DNA of 64,000 bases from positions 992,001-1,056,000 of the forward strand of contig NC_022111.1 in assembly GCF_000163055.2 (NCBI RefSeq), in the 5' to 3' direction. Shown piece by piece: positions 19,401-28,792 of this stretch; position 1 is the first letter of the stretch, and every line of letters begins with the position of its first letter. The translations under genes and the position numbers were made by a program. Below the pieces are notes generated by a model. The model saw only the letters and a program-made list of their open reading frames with translations, was not told the DNA's origin and ran no database searches. Source of the stretch: Prevotella sp. oral taxon 299 str. F0039. GTDB taxonomy: Bacteria; Bacteroidota; Bacteroidia; Bacteroidales; Bacteroidaceae.

Positions 19401-19919
19401 ATAGCCAAGATAACTAAATTGCAACACAGGATCTGCTTCACTGGTTTGCAATTGATAGTTACCATCTATATCTGTAACGGCTCTTGTGGTACTACCTTTT
19501 ATCGCAACCGTTACTCCAATCATAGGTTGTTTGCTTTCATCGAGCACTTTTCCTGTGATTTTTCTTTTCAAATCGTTGCCTTTTTCTTTTGTTACTGGTG
19601 CATTTTCTTTGCGTAAATACACAACATTATCTTCCACCTTAAAAGAAATACCTTTTCCTTTTAACAATTGGTTCAATACGTTTTGCACCTTTTCGTCTTT
19701 GACATCAATGTTGTTTACCATCACTTTTGCCAAACTATCATCATAGAAAAAGCGAAGGTTCATTTGCTTTTGAATCTTCTTTATAACAACTTCTAGGGTG
19801 GTGTTTGGTGTTTTTAAGGTTACTTGAGCCTTTAAATCACCAATTGGTGCCATTGCTATTAAAGCACTAAACGCTGCTTTAAGCATGACTTCTTTTAGTA
19901 CATAATTATTTTTTCTCAT
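16443..19919 (-). CDS. SusC/RagA-family TonB-dependent transporter
   Basis: 1158 residues. After the signal peptide (ending LKAQ) comes an STN domain (LEVVIKKIQKQMNLRFFYDD, about 40-105), then the carboxypeptidase-like domain (ITGKVLDESKQPMIGVTVAI), the plug with the SusC hallmarks ALDEVVVTALGIKRDKKMLG and SVLKGPNAAALYGSRAGNGV, and a large barrel ending SINVGF. An STN domain usually signals through an anti-sigma factor, but no FecI/FecR pair is visible in this window, so regulation would be in trans. First gene of a two-gene operon with SusD. Substrate unknown. Confidence 0.95.
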   Translation of the reverse strand: MRKNNYVLKEVMLKAAFSALIAMAPIGDLKAQVTLKTPNTTLEVVIKKIQKQMNLRFFYDDSLAKVMVNNIDVKDEKVQNVLNQLLKGKGISFKVEDNVVYLRKENAPVTKEKGNDLKRKITGKVLDESKQPMIGVTVAIKGSTTRAVTDIDGNYQLQTSEADPVLQFSYLGYKTKEMKAHGKDAITTTMDVDSKALDEVVVTALGIKRDKKMLGYSVQDIKSDALNTTGDPSVVGALSGKVAGLQMNTASTGLGGSTKITIRGNSSLTDNNQPLWIVDGVPFSDNNTSNASAYGGYDRGGTSLDINPDDIESISVLKGPNAAALYGSRAGNGVILVTTKKGANKAGFGVSYNGNFTWSSVSQAIKMQNRFGQGSNGAVNYKRNTSGDIESLNGELSFGPELDGHEEYNWYGSKSPYRYTGDKLRDYFNTGFSQFHTVALGNNSEKGHYRLSIGYNDNKGLFKNETLDKLSIDLNAGTVVNKYLSLDGKISLSHMKACNRPLLGLNGEVAQLLLIPGNVSLRSLEENQSSETQIHRNWFGPNQHYSNPYYVRHRYKNSDERWRAFGYYGANINIFDNLKLNAKYSFDYYRTRLQTSDLSLADQAITTGTSTWQDKITTDGMQRGEENHFEHNIQMLLLGNNQLTPKFRVDYSLGGNVMYQKYELFQGGVQNMLNKDVWVYNTGGKLVSGSDNGFNRAMYSVFASAQLAYSEYLSLDLTARNDWSSTLPKGQNSFFYPSASVSFMLSDFMKSIDKPLPSWVTFAKMRTSLAQVGKDPSPYNLYNTRKFEFETGIRKPVVNTIKMNDMLKPEIKTSYELGLDMKFLNNRLGFDFTYYYSVTRNQSMLVDAAAPWSQQWVNAGKILNKGIEMMVYTTPIKTKDLTFNLNMNFAHNSSIVKELAPGVQRIYFNGDNNMPVRVGAVVGGKLGDIYANNLIKRNNAGQVIVNAQGLPQPATGNGNLEQYLLNNPIGNIQPDLLMSVTPSLTFKGISLTAMFDMRFGGSIVSVSEGMATSVGTSERTLNRGEYKEISGVKDYYMVVPGVKEDGSINDIPVSAQAYYSTIGIYKSQKGYAEEFVHSASYIKLKELSLGYSFPKSVLRKTPFTALKLSFVARNLCFLMKHTPGNPDGGYDTTMFSQALDFAAVPYTRTFGFSINVGF

Positions 19920-20790
19920 CGTTGTTTTTAGTTATTCCTTTTCTTTATATAGGGTAGTTCTATTTTCTATAGGCTTTTTGCATTGCGTTTCTCTCTAATA
20001 ATAGAGTATTTTCAACAACTAACAAAAGGTACTTTCAATTATCAATCTCTTATTGAGAAATAGTCGTTCTTATTCTCTAAACAAATATTTTCCATAAACT
20101 ACTTAATAAGAATTCATTTTTTTTACAGCTTATCTGTTAAGAAAAACAAATATACTAAGGTTTCATTTTGTCTATTATAGCATTTCTACCCATCAACACT
20201 TGCTCTACTTTCAAATAGCAGAAACACAGCGCACCTCTTTTTATTTCATTGAACCATTCGAGCAAAAGATCGACTAAAAGAGATGAAAGTATATAAGTTA
20301 TAACCTAAAAGCAATGCATTTGCACCCTAAAAGCAGTGCTTTTACAACACAAAAACAATGGTTTTTCTTTATAAGAAAAATGCTTTTATGGTGTTTATAC
20401 GATGATCATGAGGAAGAGAAACAAACTTTTTCTCGATAAAAAGGGCGAATTTTGCCATGAAAAGAGGCAAATTTTATCGACCTTTTGCTGAAATAGAAAA
20501 ACAAAAGGAATGCTTTTAGCAAATATTGGTACATCATCAAGGGTAAAAATGGTTGCCACAATACAAACAAAAACACTAAAAACACTCTTTTTTGAGTCTA
20601 GAATGCTGAACAATCTGTATTGTTTTTGAAGCTAATGTTTGTTAAAAAGAAAACGATTGGCACGCTCCTCTCCTATTTATATATAAGCCATTCAAAACGG
20701 GTTGCATCTTCTTTTAGAATGAAGTGCATTATCTTTCAAGATATTTGCACCCACTTCACAACACGCAAAGACGCAAAACAGAGCGGTATT
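19920..20790. other. Intergenic region between SusC and CPBP protease genes
   Basis: 871 bases with no convincing gene. It contains 22-nt array 4 (20306-20393) and the upstream region of susC. Short frames at 20395-20613 and 20620-20907 have no recognisable protein character and are not called. Confidence 0.7.
20306..20393. repeat. 22-nt tandem array, four units (array 4)
   Basis: Units begin at 20306, 20328, 20350 and 20372. The first two are close to the 17-nt dyad; the last two are more degraded. It lies about 390 bases upstream of the SusC start. Confidence 0.8.
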
Positions 20791-21615
20791 CTATATCTTT
20801 TTGCGAATAAGCATGAAAGTTCCAAATGCCAAAAGAGCCGACACTGTGAGGCAACCAACAGCAAGTGGAAGGTTATTACCAAACAATTCAACCACCTTTA
20901 TATCTGATTCTGAAGAAAAAGAAAGTGTCAGTACCACTGCAGAAATGTTGTTCACCAGGTGCAAAACCATAGATGGAATGATGCTTTTGGTGCGATAATA
21001 GAGCCAACCAAGTATTAAACCAAGAAACGAAGCGTTAACTGCTTGCGCCAAATTGCCATGAAACAAACCAAATGTAACTGCCGAAATAGTAATGGCAATC
21101 CATGCTTTGCTACCCGAGAAATATTCTAACAAAATTCTTAAAATGGCTCCTCTAAACACAATCTCTTCTACAATGGGGGCCAATATCGCCACGGCAACAA
21201 TTCCAAAAGGCTTTTGCATCATTGTATTAAAAAGCATTTCCATGTTTTTATCCATTTCTATGCCCATCAATTCGTATATACCTGCCAAAGGAAGGACAAG
21301 GAATAGCGAGAAAAGAACGATAAGACCTAAAACCTGATAGGGCTTTTTAGATATATAATGGGTTGAAATGGGAGTCCATTTCAGTAATAAAAACAATGCA
21401 ATAGATAATATGTGCGCACATATAGTCGATGGAATAATCACCTCATTAATCAATTCTATTGGTCGAATAGTTACCCAATTTATCACTAACGAGAATGGAA
21501 CATCCATACAATAAGCATAAATAGCCGACACGGGATATTGCATAATTACTTGCAAAAGAGCAAAGACCACTACATAACCAATTGCATTTATACAAACTTT
21601 TAATGTTGAATTCAT
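20791..21615 (-). CDS. CPBP-family intramembrane metalloprotease
   Basis: 274 residues, about seven hydrophobic segments. The catalytic motifs of the CPBP/CAAX (Abi) family are present: APIVEEIVFRG with EE at 150-151 and Arg 155, the FGLFHGNLAQ His motif near 185, and a third motif SMVLHLVNN. It is an inner-membrane glutamic-type or metallo-intramembrane peptidase; substrates in Bacteroidetes are unknown. It begins 24 bases after ribF and is probably the last gene of the P-ATPase/HAD/ribF transcript. Confidence 0.88.
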   Translation of the reverse strand: MNSTLKVCINAIGYVVVFALLQVIMQYPVSAIYAYCMDVPFSLVINWVTIRPIELINEVIIPSTICAHILSIALFLLLKWTPISTHYISKKPYQVLGLIVLFSLFLVLPLAGIYELMGIEMDKNMEMLFNTMMQKPFGIVAVAILAPIVEEIVFRGAILRILLEYFSGSKAWIAITISAVTFGLFHGNLAQAVNASFLGLILGWLYYRTKSIIPSMVLHLVNNISAVVLTLSFSSESDIKVVELFGNNLPLAVGCLTVSALLAFGTFMLIRKKI

Positions 21616-21639
21616 TACTGATAGATTTTCTTTATATAA

Positions 21640-22578
21640 TTATTCTGTTGCCTTTAGAATTTGTTCTATTCTTGCTTTATCTGCAATAAGTTGTTCTTTA
21701 AGTTGCTCTATCGATGAAAATTTCACCTCATCACGCACTCTTTCGATAAAGAACACACGCACCTCGCTATTGTATATCTCTTCATTAAAGTCGAAGATAT
21801 GTACCTCTATGGTTTGATTGAAAGTGCCATAGGTGGGTCGATTGCCTATATTGAGCATGCCATTATAGCGCTTGTGGCTTCCAGAAAGCTCTAGTTGAAC
21901 GGCATAAACGCCTTCTTTGGGCACTATTGTGGTGTCATATTGAGGTTTGATATTAGCGGTTGGAAAGCCTAACTTGCGTCCTTCTTGATAGCCATGAACC
22001 ACCTTTCCCAAGAAAGAATGAGGACGACCAAGAAGCTGTTGCACCACGTTTACATCGCCATTGTGCAACTTTTTGCGTATAGTTGACGACGAAACACGTC
22101 CTTGAGGCGTGTCGAACGGAGTGGAAAGGAGCACTTCTATCCCCAATTCTGCACCAAATCGCACATAATCTTCAAAGGTTTCACCGCTTTGTTTACCAAA
22201 ACGATTGTCGTAACCGATGATGAGTTGCTGCACGTTTAACTGCTCTTTTAAGATGGTTTGCATGAAATGGAATGCCGAAAGCTGTGCCATTTCAGTAGAA
22301 AAGGGTAACACTGCGGTAAGGTCTACACCCGTATTAGAAATCAATTGCAATTTTTCTTCGAGCGGACTAATAAGCTCTGGTGTGAAATTAGGTTGCACAA
22401 CCACACGTGGATGCACATCGAATGTAATAGCAATAGATGTCCATTGCCTTCTATGAGCATGCTCAACCACTTGCTTTAGCACATGTTGATGCCCTAAATG
22501 TACCCCATCGAAAAAACCAATAGTTGCCACACTGGGTTGCAACAGCTTTGTTTCTGGGGTGAGATATAGTGTTGTCAT
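21640..22578 (-). CDS. ribF: Bifunctional riboflavin kinase / FAD synthetase
   Basis: 312 residues, normal RibF length. The N-terminal nucleotidyltransferase domain has GFFDGVHLGH at 21-30 and SSTIRKKLHNGDV near the domain end. The C-terminal flavokinase domain has GKVVHGYQEGRKLGFPTANI and PKEGVYAVQ. It makes FMN from riboflavin and then FAD in the cytoplasm. Four bases separate it from the HAD gene, so it belongs to that operon. Confidence 0.97.
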   Translation of the reverse strand: MTTLYLTPETKLLQPSVATIGFFDGVHLGHQHVLKQVVEHAHRRQWTSIAITFDVHPRVVVQPNFTPELISPLEEKLQLISNTGVDLTAVLPFSTEMAQLSAFHFMQTILKEQLNVQQLIIGYDNRFGKQSGETFEDYVRFGAELGIEVLLSTPFDTPQGRVSSSTIRKKLHNGDVNVVQQLLGRPHSFLGKVVHGYQEGRKLGFPTANIKPQYDTTIVPKEGVYAVQLELSGSHKRYNGMLNIGNRPTYGTFNQTIEVHIFDFNEEIYNSEVRVFFIERVRDEVKFSSIEQLKEQLIADKARIEQILKATE

Positions 22579-22582
22579 GATT

Positions 22583-23206
22583 CTATTTCAATAGCTTTTG
22601 CGTCCAAATAGTTCCCTTTGGGTCGTGCAATACCTTAAAACCAAGTTGGCAAGCAGCATCGCAATTGGGTTGAAGGTCGTCGATAAATAAAGTTTCTTTG
22701 GGCTTTATTCCTGTTCGTTTCACCACCTCTTGAAAAATCTCTGCACTGGGTTTAATGAGCTGAAGCTCGTTAGATAGGAAGACATCTTGAAAGAGTTGCA
22801 ACACGTTCTCGCCCTTTTCGGTTGTAAACAAAGGCTCGCAACATGCCCAATGCATTGCGTTAGTGTTACTAAGAATAAACAATTGGTGCGTTTTAGCAAG
22901 CTCTTTAATGGCTTGTAGCTTATGTTCTGGAATGGTTCCGATAAGCGAGTTCCACGCACCCTCAATCTCTTCGTCTTTCAAAGGCAATTCGGTTAGTTCT
23001 CGAACCGCCTCACAAAAGGCAGAATTGGTGATCTTTCCCACCTCAATATGATAGAACAGATCACGTGTTTGATGTGTTTCTATATACTTTGCAACGGGTT
23101 CTGCACCCAGAGAACGAAAGGAATTGATGCAACGTTGTGGGTGAAGTTCAACCAAGATACAACCTAAGTCGAATATAATATTTTTTACTTTGCTTTGCGA
23201 GTCCAT
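22583..23206 (-). CDS. HAD-superfamily hydrolase, YihX-like
   Basis: 207 residues from ATG at 23206 (MDSQSKVKNIIFDLG); a longer frame to 23266 would run 82 bases into the ATPase gene, so the shorter start is preferred though it still overlaps by 22 bases. Motif I is FDLG with the nucleophile Asp 13; the usual second Asp is Gly, as in the YihX-like branch. Other marks are LFILSNTNAMHW and IKPSAEIFQ, then TLFIDDLQPN. Likely a phosphatase for a small phosphosugar or nucleotide. Its place directly before ribF makes FMN or a riboflavin precursor phosphate a reasonable substrate guess, but only a guess. Confidence 0.85.
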   Translation of the reverse strand: MDSQSKVKNIIFDLGCILVELHPQRCINSFRSLGAEPVAKYIETHQTRDLFYHIEVGKITNSAFCEAVRELTELPLKDEEIEGAWNSLIGTIPEHKLQAIKELAKTHQLFILSNTNAMHWACCEPLFTTEKGENVLQLFQDVFLSNELQLIKPSAEIFQEVVKRTGIKPKETLFIDDLQPNCDAACQLGFKVLHDPKGTIWTQKLLK

Positions 23207-25830
23207 AATCTTTTCAATTCTTCTACCCACAAAACAAGCGAAGTAAGCGCAATAATTACGCCCCATTCGGTGAGAGATAGGGGTTCAGTTCTAAACATCT
23301 TACCACCAAACGACACGATAAGCCACTGCCCTATCAGCACAATTAGGAACACAAAGAGCAGTCCTTTACTCTGTTTTAGATGACTAAAGGCAGAGTCTTT
23401 GCATCCAAATGTCTTCGCATTGAATAGGTTCCATAGTTGAATCATCACGAAAGTAGTGAAGAATATCGTGAGATGGTGAGTGGTTATACCATTACTTACC
23501 TCGTTTCCATAATAATATAACATCGAGAAAAGCACGATAAAGAAGAATATTCCATGTGCAAGTATTCCCCTGAACATCGATTTTGAAATGATAAAGTCGC
23601 TTTGTTTGCGAGGCATTTCGTTCAAAACATCTTTAGAAGGAGGCAGAGATGCCAATGCCATAGCAGCGAATGTGTCCATGATAAGGTTCACCCAAAGGAT
23701 TTGAGTAACGGTTAATGGCATGTTAGTTCCTATGAATGCGCCTCCCACAACCAATAACAATGCGGTGAGATTTACAATCAATTGGAAATAAAGAAAGCGT
23801 TGAATGTTGCGATAAAGCGACCTTCCCCACATCACAGCCAATGTAATTGAGCTGAAAGAGTCGTCTAATAAAGTCATAGCACTTGCCTCTTTGGCTACCG
23901 AAGTGCCCGATCCTAACGACAAACCAACATGTGCATGATTCAAAGCAGGAGCATCATTGGTTCCATCTCCCGTAACTGCTACCACCTCATTGCGGGCTTG
24001 TAGCAATTCAACTAAGCGTTGTTTATCTGTCGGACGTGCACGAGACATCACCTTTAAGGACGCCACTCGCTCATAAGCCTCAGTGTCATCAAGGTCTGCA
24101 AACTGTGTTCCTGTGATGTGCCAACGTTCCTTTTCGCTCTCAGAAACGCCCTTTTCGTTCCAAATACCAATTTGTTTTGCTATCTCAATGGCTGTTGCCG
24201 AAGTGTCACCAGTAACCATTTTGACGTTAATACCAGCTCTTTGACATTCTGAAACGGCATTAGGAACGTCTTCTCTGATAGGGTCTGAGATGGCAAAAAC
24301 AGCCTGTAAGGTAAAGCCTTGCAATAGTTCTGCGCTCAAAGAGTTGTCTTTTATGCTTTCAACCACATCGTTATCGAGTTGCTTATAAGCCAAAGCAAGT
24401 GTGCGCATTGCCTTATCTTGATAGCCACGGAGGGTGCTTTCGGTTTCTGCTTTCTTATCTTCTGTGATGTTACAGAACGACAACACCACTTCTGGAGCAC
24501 CCTTTATAAAGAGATAAGGCACACCATTATAGAGCGAAATGGTTGCCATATACTTTCTTTCTGTTGAGAAAGGAAGTTGATGAAGTATCTTTGTTTCGCT
24601 GCGATAACTATTATAATTCTTTCCATTTTTATAGCACCAAAGCAACAATGCCACTTCGGTTGGATTGCCAATGCCCTCTGGAATAGTGGTAGTTGTATTC
24701 TCGTTGTCGTTTGAAGACAAGGATAATTCGGCAGTAGTGTTGGCAGATATCGCCTCAAAAAGCAGTTCTTCATCTTCGCAACTGCGTGCAAAATCGTTCA
24801 CTTGCATCTTGTTTTGGGTAAGTGTTCCTGTCTTATCAGTACAGATAACCGTTACAGCTCCCATCGTTTCAGACGCATGTAACTTTCTAACAAGGTTGTT
24901 ACTCTTGAGCATTCGGCGCATATTGAGAGCCAACGACAATGTAACCGCCATCGGAAGTCCTTCTGGAACAGCCATAACAATAATGGTTACGCTGAACATA
25001 AAGTAGCGAAGAACCACCTCGAGCATATCTAAATAGTGATTGGTTTGCCATATTGGATTCACCAAAACATCGTGAACAAGAAAGAGAACAAATGCCAATA
25101 CTGCCACTGTTACGCCAATCTTACTAATCATCTTGGCTAACCTTGAAAGCTGAATGCTTAGCGGTGTCTTCGTAAAAGTAAGCTCTGTAGACTTATGCGA
25201 CACCTTTCCAATCTCTGTTTCGTCGCCAACTGCGGTAACAACTGCTGTTCCTCGTCCGCTTATCACCATGCTCGAGCGAAGTAATACGTTAGGAGGATAA
25301 GCCTCTGTGCCTTTAGATTGACTTGTTTCTACATGCTTAGTGGTGATGGGTTCGCCTGTAAGCGACGATTCATTGACTTGCAAGTCTATCGCTTCTACTA
25401 AACATGCGTCGGCAGGAATCTCATCTCCCGTCTCTATTAAAATCACATCTCCCACCACAATGTCTTTGCGCATCACTTCTTCTACCACGCCATTGCGACG
25501 CACTTTCACCATTTGTTCTTCTTCAAGTGTATTGAGAATCTCAAACTTTTTAGCTGAATCTAATTCAAAATAAAAACCTATTGCGGTGGCAAGAAAAATG
25601 GCAATGAAGATTCCAATGGTTTCAATAAAGTTGTTTTCTACGAATGCAAGCAGTAAAGAAACTACTGCAGCAACGAGCAAAACCTGTATAATGGGATCTT
25701 GAAACTTCTCTAGATAAAGCTTAATAATGGATACTTTCTGAGGAGGTGTAAGTACGTTTTCACCATGTTTTGCCCTACTTTCACTTACTTCTTGAGGTGT
25801 TAAACCTCCTAACACTTTATCCTGTGACAT
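23185..25830 (-). CDS. Calcium-type P-type ATPase (P2B, PMCA-like)
   Basis: 881 residues. Landmarks in order: TGE at 158-160 (actuator), PEGLP at 289-293 in the fourth membrane helix, phosphorylation motif DKTGT at 332-336, KGAPE in the nucleotide domain, TGDGTNDAPAL hinge, and six C-terminal membrane helices. The PEGLP and overall length fit bacterial calcium-transporting PMCA-type pumps that export cations from the cytoplasm. First gene of a likely four-gene transcript with HAD, ribF and CPBP. Ca specificity is inferred from motifs. Confidence 0.93.
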   Translation of the reverse strand: MSQDKVLGGLTPQEVSESRAKHGENVLTPPQKVSIIKLYLEKFQDPIIQVLLVAAVVSLLLAFVENNFIETIGIFIAIFLATAIGFYFELDSAKKFEILNTLEEEQMVKVRRNGVVEEVMRKDIVVGDVILIETGDEIPADACLVEAIDLQVNESSLTGEPITTKHVETSQSKGTEAYPPNVLLRSSMVISGRGTAVVTAVGDETEIGKVSHKSTELTFTKTPLSIQLSRLAKMISKIGVTVAVLAFVLFLVHDVLVNPIWQTNHYLDMLEVVLRYFMFSVTIIVMAVPEGLPMAVTLSLALNMRRMLKSNNLVRKLHASETMGAVTVICTDKTGTLTQNKMQVNDFARSCEDEELLFEAISANTTAELSLSSNDNENTTTTIPEGIGNPTEVALLLWCYKNGKNYNSYRSETKILHQLPFSTERKYMATISLYNGVPYLFIKGAPEVVLSFCNITEDKKAETESTLRGYQDKAMRTLALAYKQLDNDVVESIKDNSLSAELLQGFTLQAVFAISDPIREDVPNAVSECQRAGINVKMVTGDTSATAIEIAKQIGIWNEKGVSESEKERWHITGTQFADLDDTEAYERVASLKVMSRARPTDKQRLVELLQARNEVVAVTGDGTNDAPALNHAHVGLSLGSGTSVAKEASAMTLLDDSFSSITLAVMWGRSLYRNIQRFLYFQLIVNLTALLLVVGGAFIGTNMPLTVTQILWVNLIMDTFAAMALASLPPSKDVLNEMPRKQSDFIISKSMFRGILAHGIFFFIVLFSMLYYYGNEVSNGITTHHLTIFFTTFVMIQLWNLFNAKTFGCKDSAFSHLKQSKGLLFVFLIVLIGQWLIVSFGGKMFRTEPLSLTEWGVIIALTSLVLWVEELKRLWTRKAK

Positions 25831-25853
25831 TGAATCGTCTTATTTTAAGATTT

Positions 25854-25941
25854 TAATTACTATCCTTTTACATGATAAAAGCATTACAATTAGCATGCAA
25901 TAACAATGCTTTTAGCCGCTAATATCAATGCTTTTAAAATG
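25854..25941. repeat. 22-nt tandem array, four units (array 5)
   Basis: Units begin at 25854 (weak), 25876, 25898 and 25920. The last three fit well. It begins 23 bases upstream of the ATPase start codon, the closest of all arrays to a gene start. Confidence 0.75.
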
Positions 25942-26354
25942 GAGTTGATTTTGAGTTATAACTCAACTCTTATTTTGTTTGTTTATTTGAGTTTACAAAT
26001 TTAAGAAAAAAGCAAAGTATGTGCAAATGAACACACACAAATAATATAAAAGAAGAAATGCTTTTTCATTGCAATGGTTTGTTTTTTTACTTTGCATCAA
26101 CAACCATAATACACCATAAAACAAGCTCTTATGTATTTCTATTGAAAGAAAACTCAAATCTAAATTCAGTTCCTTTTCTCTCTAAAAAAACGCTTATACC
26201 TTATTATAATTATTTTCTTTTTTGAAAAGAAATAATAAAAGTATATTTCAAAAAGTTTTCTATTTTATTTTTATAAGTTATTTATTATGAGAGACTTAAT
26301 ATAATTTAACTATTTAATAATTACCCAAAAGTAAAATTATATAATAACTTTCAC

Positions 26355-26362
26355 TATCTTTG
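26355..26362 (+). promoter_or_regulatory. nrdD promoter -7 box
   Basis: TATCTTTG followed by TTGCGC, a good Bacteroidetes -7 element, 67 bases before nrdD. No TTTG at -33. Confidence 0.5.
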
Positions 26363-26429
26363 TTGCGCTATTCTAAGCAAACAGAAGATAACAAAAAAAA
26401 CAAATACCAAACTTTAAGATTTCCCTAAA

Positions 26430-28640
26430 ATGATACAAACCGTAGTAAAAAGAGATGGCCGCATCGTGGGTTTTAACGAACTTAAGATTAGTGGAGCTAT
26501 CAGAAAGGCTATGCTACACACCAATAATGGTGAAGATAGCAACCTTATTCAACAGATAACCGATCGTATTTCGATGAGCGGTAACTCGCAGATGACCGTT
26601 GAAGAAATTCAAAACAAGGTTGAAAATGAGTTGATGAAGAGTCGTAGAAAGGATGTGGCAAGAGCATACATTTCATATAGAAACCTTAGAAATGTTGCCC
26701 GAAAAGCAAAAACAAGAGACATCTTCCTCGAAATAATCAACGTAAAATCGAACGATATTACACGTGAAAACGCTAATATGAACGCTGACACTCCTGCAGG
26801 AATGATGATGAAGTTCTCTAGCGAAACAACCAAACCATTCGTCGACGACTATCTTTTAAGCGAAGATGTGCGTGATGCTGTGGCACATAATTATATCCAC
26901 ATTCACGACAAAGACTATTATCCCACTAAGTCACTCACCTGCTGTCAACATCCTTTAGATAACATTTTGGAACATGGTTTCAGTGCTGGTCATGGTTCAT
27001 CTCGCCCTGCAAAGCGTATCGAAACAGCCAGTGTCATTGCTTGTATCTCACTAGAAACAGCGCAAAACGAAATGCATGGCGGTCAAGCTATACCTGCTTT
27101 CGACTTCTATCTCGCTCCTTATGTAAGAATGAGTTATGTTGAAGAGGTGAAAAACTTAGAGGCTTTGATGGGCGAAGACTGCTCGGATTTATACGAATCG
27201 GAGATTAAAGACTACTTAAAACTGCCTCTTGATGGTCTCAAAGGCAAAGAACGCATCAAGCAACATGCTATCAATAAGACTGTAGCTCGTGTGCATCAAG
27301 CTATGGAAGCCTTTATACATAATATGAATACGATACACTCTCGTGGTGGAAACCAAGTGGTGTTCTCGTCTATCAACTATGGAACTGACACCTCTGCAGA
27401 AGGAAGATGCGTTATAAGAGAGTTGCTCAAGAGCACTTATAGCGGTGTGGGCAATGGCGAAACTGCTATCTTCCCTATTCAAATATGGAAAAAGAAACGT
27501 GGCGTAAACTATCTTCCTCAAGACAAAAACTACGACTTATACGAGTTAGCTTGTAAGGTTACAGCACGTCGTTTCTTCCCTAATTTCCTCAACTTAGACG
27601 CTACTTTCAATCAAAGTGAAGACTGGAAGGCTGAAGATCCAAAGCGTTATGTTCACGAAGTGGCTACAATGGGTTGCCGAACTCGTGTGTTTGAAAATCA
27701 TTTCGGTCCTAAAACCTCAATAGGAAGAGGCAATATCTCGTTTACTACCATCAATATTGTGCGCCTTGCTATCGAATGTATGGAGATAAAAGACAAGGAA
27801 GAGCGCATCAATTCGTTCTTTGCTAAATTGGATAAGGTGTTAGATTTAACCGCAAAACAATTGGTTGAACGCTACAATTTCCAAAAGACAGCCTATGCAA
27901 AGCAGTTCCCAATGGTGATGAGAAGTTTGTGGTTAGGTGCTGATAAGCTGAAAGCAGACGACACTATCGAGTCGGTTATCAATCAAGGAACGCTCTCTAT
28001 CGGCTTTATTGGATTGGCAGAGTGCCTCAAAGCCTTGTTAGGTAAGCACCATGGAGAAGATAATGAGGCGCAAGAGCTTGGTTTAAAGATCGTAACCTAC
28101 ATGAGAGACCGCACCAATGACTTCACTAAGATGTATCAACATAACTTTAGTGTGCTTGCAACTCCAGCGGAAGGACTATCGGGTAAGTTTACTTTGAAGG
28201 ACCGAAAGGATTTTGGTGAGCTTGAAGGTATTACCGATAGAGACTATTATACCAATTCTAATCACGTGCCAGTGTACTACAAATGCAGTGCAAAACACAA
28301 AGCTGAAGTGGAAGCACCTTACCACGATTTGACTCGTGCAGGACACATTTTCTATGTTGAAATTGATGGAGATGCAACCCATAATCCACAAGTTATTATG
28401 AATGTTGTGGATATGATGGACCACTATAACATTGGTTATGGAAGCGTGAACCACAACCGAAATAGATGTATGACATGCGGATTTGAGAATGCCGACAACA
28501 CTCTTGAAACCTGTCCTCATTGCGGTGGACACCACATCGACCGCCTTCAACGCATCACGGGCTATCTTGTTGGTACAACCGATCGTTGGAATAGCGGTAA
28601 ACTGGCAGAGCTAAACGATCGTGTGCGACACGACATTTAA
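26430..28640 (+). CDS. nrdD: Anaerobic ribonucleoside-triphosphate reductase
   Basis: 736 residues, class III RNR making dNTPs with a glycyl radical under anoxia. An N-terminal ATP-cone regulatory domain (VVKRDGRIVGFNELKISGAI, about 4-95) is followed by the catalytic barrel. The C-terminal zinc site is CMTCGF ... CPHCGG and the radical loop RITGYLVG has the radical Gly near 711. nrdG follows 152 bases downstream with a weak terminator between. Its presence fits a strict or facultative anaerobe. Confidence 0.98.
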   Translation: MIQTVVKRDGRIVGFNELKISGAIRKAMLHTNNGEDSNLIQQITDRISMSGNSQMTVEEIQNKVENELMKSRRKDVARAYISYRNLRNVARKAKTRDIFLEIINVKSNDITRENANMNADTPAGMMMKFSSETTKPFVDDYLLSEDVRDAVAHNYIHIHDKDYYPTKSLTCCQHPLDNILEHGFSAGHGSSRPAKRIETASVIACISLETAQNEMHGGQAIPAFDFYLAPYVRMSYVEEVKNLEALMGEDCSDLYESEIKDYLKLPLDGLKGKERIKQHAINKTVARVHQAMEAFIHNMNTIHSRGGNQVVFSSINYGTDTSAEGRCVIRELLKSTYSGVGNGETAIFPIQIWKKKRGVNYLPQDKNYDLYELACKVTARRFFPNFLNLDATFNQSEDWKAEDPKRYVHEVATMGCRTRVFENHFGPKTSIGRGNISFTTINIVRLAIECMEIKDKEERINSFFAKLDKVLDLTAKQLVERYNFQKTAYAKQFPMVMRSLWLGADKLKADDTIESVINQGTLSIGFIGLAECLKALLGKHHGEDNEAQELGLKIVTYMRDRTNDFTKMYQHNFSVLATPAEGLSGKFTLKDRKDFGELEGITDRDYYTNSNHVPVYYKCSAKHKAEVEAPYHDLTRAGHIFYVEIDGDATHNPQVIMNVVDMMDHYNIGYGSVNHNRNRCMTCGFENADNTLETCPHCGGHHIDRLQRITGYLVGTTDRWNSGKLAELNDRVRHDI

Positions 28641-28708
28641 GCTTCGACAGACCTCTCTTTCAAACCAACAACTATAATAGTAAATTGTAAGAATAACCAC
28701 AAAAAACT

Positions 28709-28741
28709 GAAGGAGTAGCCTCAACTGCTCCTTCTCTTTTT
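28709..28741 (+). terminator. Hairpin between nrdD and nrdG
   Basis: GAAGGAGTAG (28709-28718) pairs with 28725-28734 (one G-U) and is followed by TCTTTTTGCTTTT. It should end part of the nrdD transcript and so lower nrdG expression relative to nrdD. Confidence 0.7.
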
Positions 28742-28792
28742 GCTTTTGAAAAGGACAAACTACCCTTTTAGACCCCCTACCACCCTATATCA

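Larger units (their letters stand above)
25831..26429. other. Divergent intergenic region, P-ATPase / nrdD
   Basis: 599 AT-rich bases. It holds the 22-nt array 5 directly upstream of the ATPase start and the nrdD promoter box at 26355-26362. No NrdR-box pair is recognised. Confidence 0.75.

Noticed and set aside
20395..20907. Two short frames upstream of the SusC gene
   Set aside because: Low-complexity, AT-driven sequences overlapping repeats or the CPBP gene end; no family character.
23207..23266. Upstream start for the HAD hydrolase
   Set aside because: Would extend further into the P-ATPase coding region and add residues before the conserved start of the HAD fold.
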